Of a stretch of 6,572 nt of DNA, positions 1 through 4,617 are shown in pieces (position 1 is the stretch's first letter; each line of letters starts with the position of its first letter). Location: positions 1 to 6,572 of the forward strand of contig JALSQP010000149.1 of the NCBI GenBank assembly GCA_026985375.1, read 5' to 3'. Source of the stretch: Desulfurococcales archaeon (GTDB taxonomy: Archaea > Thermoproteota > Thermoprotei_A > Sulfolobales > Desulfurococcaceae). The notes under the pieces are model-generated. The model was not told the DNA's origin. It ran no database searches and saw only the letters and a list, made by a program, of their open reading frames with translations. The position numbers and the translations under genes were made by a program.

Positions 1-330
1 AAGATCTATGAGTACAACAACATTGTCAGAAAGAAAGGTTACTATCTGAAACCTGTGCACATAGTGGTGAAGAAACGAAGAGATGGGACAAGAGTCAAGT
101 ACTACTATTACGGACGTTACTGGTACAGGATCGAGATGCGAAAGAATGGATCTTCTAAAATTAAATGGATATACTTAGGCAAAGAAAAACCTGAAAAAGA
201 CCTTCCTGATCCGCCTGAGAATCCATTAGAGGGACTAGTTGTGAGAGTAGATGACGAAGGAGTAAGCCTAAATAAGTCCCTGCATGAGATACTAAAACTC
301 GTAAAAGATCTTGTAGAAAAAGAAGAATAA
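1..330 (+). CDS. Unrecognised basic Tyr-rich protein, 5'-truncated by the window edge
   Basis: The frame is open from base 1 and ends at TAA 328-330, giving 109 visible residues. A GTG at 55 could serve as a start, but the 18 codons before it are open and similar in character (KIYEYNNIVRKKGYYLKP), so I infer that the gene begins outside the window. I do not recognise the family. The visible part has three sections. Residues about 1-60 are strongly basic and aromatic, with a KYYYYGRYWYRIEMRKNG segment followed by KIKWIYLGKEKP, which looks like a beta-hairpin or small beta-sheet of the kind that often contacts nucleic acid. A proline-rich linker (LPDPPENPLEGL, about 68-79) follows. The last 25 or so residues are predicted helix (LHEILKLVKDLVEKEE). 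The 'YLGKEKP' ending is a pattern I have seen in small archaeal proteins, but nucleic-acid binding is only a guess from composition. There is no signal peptide or membrane segment in the visible part. Confidence 0.75.
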   Translation, partial: KIYEYNNIVRKKGYYLKPVHIVVKKRRDGTRVKYYYYGRYWYRIEMRKNGSSKIKWIYLGKEKPEKDLPDPPENPLEGLVVRVDDEGVSLNKSLHEILKLVKDLVEKEE

Positions 331-370
331 TCATGTTTTAATGATGATCCCTGAAGCACGTAATTGTGGA

Positions 371-411
371 GATAATAATAATGTAGTGGGAAGGCTAATG
401 TGATTAGCCTT
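371..411 (+). promoter_or_regulatory. Putative promoter with a perfect palindrome over the start codon of the deaminase gene
   Basis: An AT-rich run, GATAATAATAATG (371-383), lies about 30 bases before the TTG start at 410 and is a weak TATA-like candidate. Such spacing would place transcription initiation very near the start codon, as is usual for leaderless crenarchaeal mRNAs. Directly downstream is a perfect inverted repeat: left arm AAGGCTAAT (391-399), spacer GTG (400-402), right arm ATTAGCCTT (403-411). The right arm covers the first two bases of the start codon. The palindrome is seen in the sequence. A role as an operator for a dimeric repressor, or as an RNA hairpin hiding the start, is inference. 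No good Shine-Dalgarno motif is close to this start; GGGAAGG at 388-394 is too far away and lies partly in the left arm. Confidence 0.45.
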
Positions 412-1708
412 GGAGAACTCTATCCTAATAAAGCATGCAAAATACATAGTTACTCCTGACGAGAGAGGTGAGGGAACGGATATTCTTCAAGATAAGGATA
501 TTCTTGTGGAGAACGGTGTGATCACATGTATTACTAGTTCATGTGGTGAAACATCTCCTCGAGGATCTATCCGAATAAATGCGGATAAATATGTAGTAAT
601 GCCGGCTATGATTAACTGCCATACACATGCAGCCATGAAAATATTCAAAGGGAGTCTTCCGGACATGGAGTTTTGGGAATGGCTAGACAAGATCGTCAAA
701 ATAGAAAGAAAGATTATTACTAAGGAACTAGTGTATCAGGGCTCCAAACTAGCTTCTATCGAAATGTTATTAAATGGTATTATTGGTTTCATTGATATGT
801 ACTATTATCCAGACGAGACTGTCAAGGCCGCATCGGAGTATGGGTTGCTTGTTAAGACGGGGCCGTACAGGCTGGATAATGCGTATGCGGTATTGTCGAG
901 CATTAAGAATTATCCTAATGGATACCCAATCATAAACATTCATAGCCTGTACAAGAACGATCCTAGAATCATTGATAAAATGTACGCATTAGCCGAAGAA
1001 CAGGGTTTACCCATACACATACATGTCTCCGAGACGCGTAGAGAAGTATACCTTATACGTAGGGAGACTGGGAAATGGCCTATACAGTACATGTACAGTA
1101 ATGGGTGGTTAAACAAAAATGTTATACTTGCGCATCTTAACTGGGTTCTAAGCTCGGAGATCCCTTTGATCAGAGAAAAGAATGCAAAAGTTGTGAACTG
1201 CCCGCACTCAGCAATGAGGCTTGCAGAGGCCGGTTTTTGCCCTGTGTACGAAATACTTCGTGAAGGCATTATTCTCGGCGTGGGTACGGATGGATCTAGT
1301 GGTGACAGATACAATTTGTTGGACGAGATCAGAATGATGCTTCTCTTATATCGCCATAATTACTGGGATACGAGGCTCAAGCTCCCATACCTGTTCTCTA
1401 AGATCATGGTCAACTCTTACAGGATATTCGGTATCAAGGGCGGCTTGATAAAACCGGGTTGGCCAGCACATTTGTCCCTGTTCAAAATAGACGTTGTCCG
1501 GCATAGACCCCTAGGCACTAGTAACTTGTTGGCGAGCCTTATATTGAGCGGCGGTGCTGAAGCTGACTATGTAATGATAAATGGTGGTTTAGTTCTCACT
1601 CCTGAGATTAAGGCGAAACTTCACAGTGATGCAGAGAGAGTGTTGGATAAAATTGAGGAAAAACTATTGAGGATCATAGATTATTATGACGGTGAACTAA
1701 TTGAATGA
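410..1708 (+). CDS. Amidohydrolase of the S-adenosylhomocysteine/5'-methylthioadenosine deaminase (MtaD-like) family
   Basis: A 432-residue cytosolic metal-dependent hydrolase of the ATZ/TRZ/MtaD group, which in known members deaminates the adenine ring of SAH, MTA or adenosine to the inosine form. Expected catalytic residues are present: HTH (His71, His73), HIHVSE (His205, Glu208), His242 in AHLNW, and Asp294 in GTDG. These match the metal ligands and general acid of characterised deaminases such as Thermotoga TM0936. Trp91, Glu99 and His178 fall where that enzyme contacts the nucleoside. Length is normal for the family, and the N-terminal beta segment (ILIKHAKYIVTPDE) begins right after the start. 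The TTG at 410 is the only usable start, because a stop lies in frame at 401-403 and the next in-frame ATG (residue 64) would cut off the N-terminal beta-sandwich strands. Some family motifs are altered: GTDGSSGDR replaces the common GTDGaaSNN, and CPHSAMRLAEAG replaces NPxSNxKLxxG. The exact substrate is therefore open. It overlaps the next gene by 8 bases. Confidence 0.85.
   Translation: MENSILIKHAKYIVTPDERGEGTDILQDKDILVENGVITCITSSCGETSPRGSIRINADKYVVMPAMINCHTHAAMKIFKGSLPDMEFWEWLDKIVKIERKIITKELVYQGSKLASIEMLLNGIIGFIDMYYYPDETVKAASEYGLLVKTGPYRLDNAYAVLSSIKNYPNGYPIINIHSLYKNDPRIIDKMYALAEEQGLPIHIHVSETRREVYLIRRETGKWPIQYMYSNGWLNKNVILAHLNWVLSSEIPLIREKNAKVVNCPHSAMRLAEAGFCPVYEILREGIILGVGTDGSSGDRYNLLDEIRMMLLLYRHNYWDTRLKLPYLFSKIMVNSYRIFGIKGGLIKPGWPAHLSLFKIDVVRHRPLGTSNLLASLILSGGAEADYVMINGGLVLTPEIKAKLHSDAERVLDKIEEKLLRIIDYYDGELIE
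1691..1695 (+). promoter_or_regulatory. Ribosome binding site for the downstream small membrane protein
   Basis: GGTGA ends five bases before the TTG at 1701 and matches the core of the archaeal anti-Shine-Dalgarno complement. It lies inside the end of the deaminase gene. This supports TTG as the start of the next gene and suggests translation coupled to the upstream gene. Confidence 0.6.
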
Positions 1709-2135
1709 AAAACAATATAGAAAACTAGCTATAGCCGCTGTTATAGCAACGTTCACAGCATTCATATCATCTACTATAGCATATGTTAATGATTATGGCA
1801 GAATTTATGCTGGCTACGCGTTTTTCTGGCTATTAATGTTCCTGCTAGACATATACTTGCTAAAACATCCACCAAGACTGAGATCAGAAAAAGATAATTG
1901 CAAGTATCTTGAGGAGCTGACCCGCATAATAGCTGGTCTAGAAGACAAGTATAGTATGGTCAAGAAAGCGTCAAGGCTACTTAGCGAAGGCCTTACAGAA
2001 AAGATCAGGATTATCTGTAGTGAAAATACATTATCATTACTTAACAGATTACTAGAGGGTGATGAGAGTAGTAGGGAAAAACTTGTTGAGGCACTAGATA
2101 ACTGCTACTCTACTCATTGTCGCGAAGCGAAATAA
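1701..2135 (+). CDS. Small two-helix membrane protein of unknown function
   Basis: A 144-residue protein that I do not recognise. Two hydrophobic helices lie at about residues 9-29 (LAIAAVIATFTAFISSTIAY) and 36-54 (YAGYAFFWLLMFLLDIYLL), joined by a short loop (NDYGR). They are followed by a basic stop (KHPPRLRSEK) and an 85-residue soluble, probably all-helical tail rich in Leu, Glu, Lys and Arg. The positive charges after helix 2 suggest a hairpin with both ends in the cytoplasm. The tail has cysteines at 67, 106, 135 and 140, in no recognised motif. The start is TTG at 1701, with GGTGA five bases upstream; it overlaps the deaminase gene by 8 bases, so the two are very likely co-transcribed. 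The 3' end overlaps the convergent nitrilase gene by 26 bases. A scaffold or membrane anchor for a partner is possible, but nothing in the sequence shows it. Confidence 0.7.
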   Translation: MNEKQYRKLAIAAVIATFTAFISSTIAYVNDYGRIYAGYAFFWLLMFLLDIYLLKHPPRLRSEKDNCKYLEELTRIIAGLEDKYSMVKKASRLLSEGLTEKIRIICSENTLSLLNRLLEGDESSREKLVEALDNCYSTHCREAK

Positions 2136-2919
2136 TCCACCGCATCTTTGCATGTTCGAGAACAGGTATTAGTTTCCTTGCATCATAAATACTCTCCTTA
2201 TCAATGCTGATCTCCGCGTATCCGGGTCTAGGACCTAGATCGTTTATCCTATAGCCATAGGGACTGAACGCACCGCTTCGACCAGCATATTTTTCACCGC
2301 TATGGCTCGACAATATAATGTACATAGTGTTTTCATGAGCCCTTGTTATCAAAATATGTTCTAGGATTTCTTCTTTTAGTGGTCCTCTCACCCATCCTGC
2401 CTGTACGATCACAGATTCGGCTCCTTTCAAAGCATATGTTCTAAAGAGCTCGGGGAACCTGATGTCATAACATATTGCAAACCCTGCTTTCACTCCTGCT
2501 AACTCAACTATCTGCGACGGCGACTCACCGGGTATAAAATAATCTGATTCCCTATACCCATACGCGTCGAATAGATGTATCTTCCTATAAACAGGCTCAA
2601 TCCTTCCTGATGGGTAGATTAAAACTGTTGTGCTTCGAGATAATGGTGGTGTACCGGTTTTCTCGATAAGGTGTGCAACTATGATTGTAGAGTATTTCAA
2701 TGCCATATCAGATAGATTAGACAGATACACACTATCTTCGAGGGGCTCAGCGATATCGTATACTTGTTCTGGTTTAAGTGATAATACATCCGCCATAGAG
2801 TACTCGGGGAGAACAACTACATCAGCCATGTTATAGCCACGATCAAGTATTTCTCCCGTGATCTTCAAGTTCTCTGTAGGATTTACACCATATTCTGCCT
2901 GCAGAATACCAACTATCAT
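2110..2919 (-). CDS. Nitrilase-superfamily carbon-nitrogen hydrolase (Nit/omega-amidase-like)
   Basis: A 269-residue, full-length cytosolic carbon-nitrogen hydrolase. The Glu-Lys-Cys triad of the family is clear: Glu39 in VVLPEYS, Lys113 in YRKIHLFD, and Cys150 in GFAICYDIRFPELFR. The QAGWVRGPLKEE and TRAHENTMYI segments (about 173-200) and the C-terminal RKLIPVLEHAKMR are typical of the Nit1/Nit2-like branch. Those enzymes cleave small carboxamides such as alpha-ketoglutaramate or deaminated peptides. The actual substrate cannot be read from the sequence, and a general aliphatic amidase or damaged-metabolite repair role is equally possible. The ATG start at 2919-2917 has a near-perfect ribosome binding site seven bases upstream. 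It lies 43 bases downstream of the DUF2258-like gene on the same strand, so a two-gene operon is likely. Its last 26 bases overlap the end of the convergent membrane-protein gene. Confidence 0.9.
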   Translation of the reverse strand: MIVGILQAEYGVNPTENLKITGEILDRGYNMADVVVLPEYSMADVLSLKPEQVYDIAEPLEDSVYLSNLSDMALKYSTIIVAHLIEKTGTPPLSRSTTVLIYPSGRIEPVYRKIHLFDAYGYRESDYFIPGESPSQIVELAGVKAGFAICYDIRFPELFRTYALKGAESVIVQAGWVRGPLKEEILEHILITRAHENTMYIILSSHSGEKYAGRSGAFSPYGYRINDLGPRPGYAEISIDKESIYDARKLIPVLEHAKMRWIISLRDNE

Positions 2920-2926
2920 TACACGC

Positions 2927-2934
2927 TCATCTCC
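2927..2934 (-). promoter_or_regulatory. Ribosome binding site of the nitrilase gene
   Basis: Read on the minus strand this is GGAGATGA, one mismatch from GGAGGTGA, ending seven bases before the ATG. It supports that start and favours translation from within a longer mRNA over a leaderless start, consistent with co-transcription with the DUF2258-like gene upstream. Confidence 0.6.
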
Positions 2935-2962
2935 ATGCTCTAAGAATGGTTTCTGGATTATT

Positions 2963-3325
2963 TTACTCGTTCTCTATTTCTTTCTTCTTAAGCAGTAGTT
3001 TCTTTACTTCATTAGTGGTATTCTTGGTAAGGATCTCATTTAGATCATAGACTTCTATCTTTATATCCTTAACTCTGAATTCCCCATCCTCCACATCGTA
3101 TTCAAGAGTAATATTGACTATAGCTTCTTTTGGTACTTCAAACTTATTAATCAATACTTCATAGATAGCCGCATTTATCTCACTGATCTTCGCGTTAACT
3201 TCCTTAGAATCAATCTTCTTCTCTTTATAGAGAGGCCCTAATGAGGCATTAACTACTCTCCTAAGCTTTATAGCATAACCGCTGACCCTAACAGGCCCTG
3301 TCCTGACCATAGACAATTTTATCAT
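2963..3325 (-). CDS. Conserved archaeal protein, DUF2258-like
   Basis: A 120-residue soluble protein. The pattern VSGYAIKLRRVVNASL..LYKEKKIDSKEVNAKIS then an alternating beta region (AIVNITLEYDVEDGEFRVKDIKIEVYD) recalls the small archaeal DUF2258 family as I remember it. No function is established for that family to my knowledge. Residues about 14-65 look helical, residues 66-93 look like two beta strands joined by a DVEDGEF turn, and the tail (residues 95-120) is a charged, Lys/Glu-rich helix. There are no membrane segments or catalytic motifs. The ATG at 3325 has no Shine-Dalgarno motif ahead of it, but AT-rich AATATTATG lies about 27-35 bases upstream, which fits a first gene with a leaderless or near-leaderless mRNA. 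An internal ATG at residue 6 is a weaker alternative start. The nitrilase gene follows on the same strand. Confidence 0.75.
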   Translation of the reverse strand: MIKLSMVRTGPVRVSGYAIKLRRVVNASLGPLYKEKKIDSKEVNAKISEINAAIYEVLINKFEVPKEAIVNITLEYDVEDGEFRVKDIKIEVYDLNEILTKNTTNEVKKLLLKKKEIENE

Positions 3326-3367
3326 CCAAGTAAATGATTTTGTCTAGGGATCATAATATTCCTTATC
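3326..3367. promoter_or_regulatory. Compact divergent promoter region
   Basis: This short AT-rich spacer lies between the diverging DUF2258-like and Cys/His-protein genes and must hold promoters for both unless transcription starts inside a gene. On the minus strand AATATTATG (about 3352-3360) is at a suitable distance for a TATA box. On the plus strand AGTAAATGATTTT (about 3330-3342) lies roughly 26-38 bases before the ATG at 3368. These assignments are inference from spacing and composition. The two promoters would interleave, so expression of the two operons may be linked. Confidence 0.4.
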
Positions 3368-3371
3368 ATGC

Positions 3372-3378
3372 GAGGTGA
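3372..3378 (+). promoter_or_regulatory. Ribosome binding site that decides the start of the Cys/His protein
   Basis: GAGGTGA is an exact match to the archaeal Shine-Dalgarno core and ends four bases before the ATG at 3383. It lies inside the reading frame if the earlier ATG at 3368 is used, so its presence favours 3383 as the true start. Confidence 0.6.
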
Positions 3379-3382
3379 GCAC

Positions 3383-3817
3383 ATGTCGTACACGGTGCCG
3401 AAGTTAGCAGATATAAATGCCCGCTCCATGCTTTTCAGACATAAGAAAAAACTCCTGATTATAGGTCGTTGTGTTGAGATAGAGCATCCCGATATACTTG
3501 CTCAGTTCCCCGAAGAAGAGTATGGAGTACTTAGCGTATGCCTCGAGGCCGAGCATGTAAACATAGTGGGATTCAAGCTTGCTGGTATACTTGCAAGGGG
3601 TAGTTATGAAGAAGTAGCTGTTCTCACAGTTGATGGGAGCCTTCACTGTACCCAGCTACACTGGATGGTTGAAGAAACATGTAAGATCCTCGGCGATAGA
3701 GCTCCTAGGAGAAGCCATTATGTTATTTACAAAGGCAAACTATATAGAATAGGTGAAGACACGGTCAAGACAAGCAGGTATCTCTACAAGGTCAATAAAC
3801 TGGTGTCGAGACAATAA
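3383..3817 (+). CDS. Conserved protein with four Cys and several His residues, function unknown
   Basis: A 144-residue soluble protein starting MSYTVPKLADINARSM. I chose ATG 3383 over ATG 3368, which would add five residues, because a perfect GAGGTGA sits just ahead of it. The core alternates beta and helix: KKLLIIGRCVEIEHPDI, then EYGVLSVCLEAEHVNIVGFK, then EEVAVLTVDGSLHCTQLHWM. This looks like a small alpha/beta (Rossmann-like) domain. It resembles a family that I recall from other hyperthermophilic archaea, sometimes loosely labelled iron-sulfur or ferredoxin, but I cannot place it. Cysteines are at 30, 53, 89 and 100 and histidines at 35, 58, 88 and 93 (numbered from 3383), mostly at strand ends where a metal or cluster could bind; there is no CxxC motif. 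The C-terminus is basic (RAPRRSHYVIYKGKLYR...). The membrane-protein gene follows after 11 bases, so the two probably form an operon. Confidence 0.75.
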   Translation: MSYTVPKLADINARSMLFRHKKKLLIIGRCVEIEHPDILAQFPEEEYGVLSVCLEAEHVNIVGFKLAGILARGSYEEVAVLTVDGSLHCTQLHWMVEETCKILGDRAPRRSHYVIYKGKLYRIGEDTVKTSRYLYKVNKLVSRQ

Positions 3818-3825
3818 TTGTCTCG
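3807..3825. promoter_or_regulatory. Perfect 19-base inverted repeat spanning the stop codon
   Basis: Left arm CGAGACAAT (3807-3815), central A (3816), right arm ATTGTCTCG (3817-3825). The arms are perfect complements. The TAA stop of the upstream gene (3815-3817) is in the centre and the next gene starts at 3829. As RNA it could form a six-base-pair stem (CGAGAC/GTCTCG) with a seven-base loop. As DNA it is a good candidate operator for a dimeric regulator. CAATAAAC (3793-3800) just upstream could be a weak TATA element for an internal promoter. Function is inferred; there is no U-tract after it, so a terminator is unlikely. Confidence 0.5.
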
Positions 3826-3828
3826 TGG

Positions 3829-4617
3829 GTGTATATGGATTTGATAGATTCATCGGTGGAGAGAATACTGAAAGCCTTTGACCTATCGGTAAAACGTATG
3901 CTTTCAATGAAAGGTCTTGATAGCAGGTTCATAATCCTAGGCTCAGTAATGATATATGTCTGGCTCGCCGTTATTGTGTTTATGAACATCTATGATCCCA
4001 ACAATATATTCTTACAACTCATAGGAATGATAACAGGATTTGCGGGTCTCACAGTCATCTTCGCTTTCCAAGTAATTCTCTCCTACAGGATTTGTGAACA
4101 TGTAAAACTCGCAGGATATTATATTTCCTACGCCAGGGATATTATATCATTGGCCAGTAAGAAAGTTCTACAAGAATATGATGAGTTCCTGGAGGAGGCT
4201 TATCTATGTAAGTGTCCCCACACCGAGTACAGCCCCTTAGCACTGATCCTCGGTTATCTGGCCATACTCTCTATGTACATCTATATCGCGCCTCTTTTCT
4301 ATGCTGGATACTTGGCCATACTCGGTATTTTCGCCTACATATTATATGACGCGGCCATAGAACACCAGGAGATCGAGAGAAAAGTCAATAGCCTTCTTCT
4401 CAAACTTATCGGTATGGATGATGAGAACATGTCTTTTCATGAACCACCGGAGTTTAAACCAATCTATGTACTGGCCACTGTATTTACTCTAGGGCTTCAT
4501 TTATTTGTCTGGCTATCGGGGATCAATTCCTACCTGGATGCCCACATAGTCGACCATAGGAGAATGTACGAATTATTCAAAAAGCGGTATGTCAGTATGT
4601 ACTTGAGACAGTCATGA
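3829..4617 (+). CDS. Polytopic membrane protein, function unknown
   Basis: A 262-residue integral membrane protein with about five predicted transmembrane helices: residues 33-54, 61-85, 135-153, 155-175 and 211-231. The N-terminal 30 residues form an amphipathic helix (SSVERILKAFDLSVKRMLSM). A cytosol-type helical stretch (86-132) links helices 2 and 3 and contains an LCKCPH motif (residues 126-131), and the C-terminus is charged (DHRRMYELFKKRYVSMYLR). The last helix and tail (ATVFTLGLHLFVWLSGINSY) loosely recall DUF4234-type membrane proteins, but this is weak. No transporter or enzyme motif is visible. The start is uncertain: GTG at 3829 is the longest form, while ATG at 3835, two codons later, follows GGTG at 3828-3831 by three bases. 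It follows the Cys/His-protein gene closely and probably shares its mRNA. Its TGA overlaps the stop of the convergent moeA gene within the palindromic bases TCATGA. Confidence 0.75.
   Translation: MYMDLIDSSVERILKAFDLSVKRMLSMKGLDSRFIILGSVMIYVWLAVIVFMNIYDPNNIFLQLIGMITGFAGLTVIFAFQVILSYRICEHVKLAGYYISYARDIISLASKKVLQEYDEFLEEAYLCKCPHTEYSPLALILGYLAILSMYIYIAPLFYAGYLAILGIFAYILYDAAIEHQEIERKVNSLLLKLIGMDDENMSFHEPPEFKPIYVLATVFTLGLHLFVWLSGINSYLDAHIVDHRRMYELFKKRYVSMYLRQS

Noticed and set aside
331..340. TCATGTTTTA after the first gene as a U-rich terminator
   Set aside because: The T-run is only four bases and no hairpin precedes it; too weak to call.
341..354. ATGATGA followed by CTGA, resembling the box C and box D motifs of a C/D guide RNA
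   Set aside because: Only three bases separate the two motifs, leaving no guide, and no second C'/D' pair follows at a proper distance.
940..1314. Long antisense open frame across the deaminase gene
   Set aside because: It lies opposite a well-supported enzyme, has no recognisable motif or ribosome binding site, and is a reading-frame shadow.
2120..2130. TCGC-GAA-GCGA mini hairpin near the end of the membrane-protein gene
   Set aside because: The stem is only four bases, lies in coding sequence of two overlapping genes, and has no U-tract; it is likely chance.
3368..3370. ATG as the start of the Cys/His protein
   Set aside because: The perfect GAGGTGA at 3372-3378 lies between it and the ATG at 3383. 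The earlier start remains possible only if the mRNA is leaderless.
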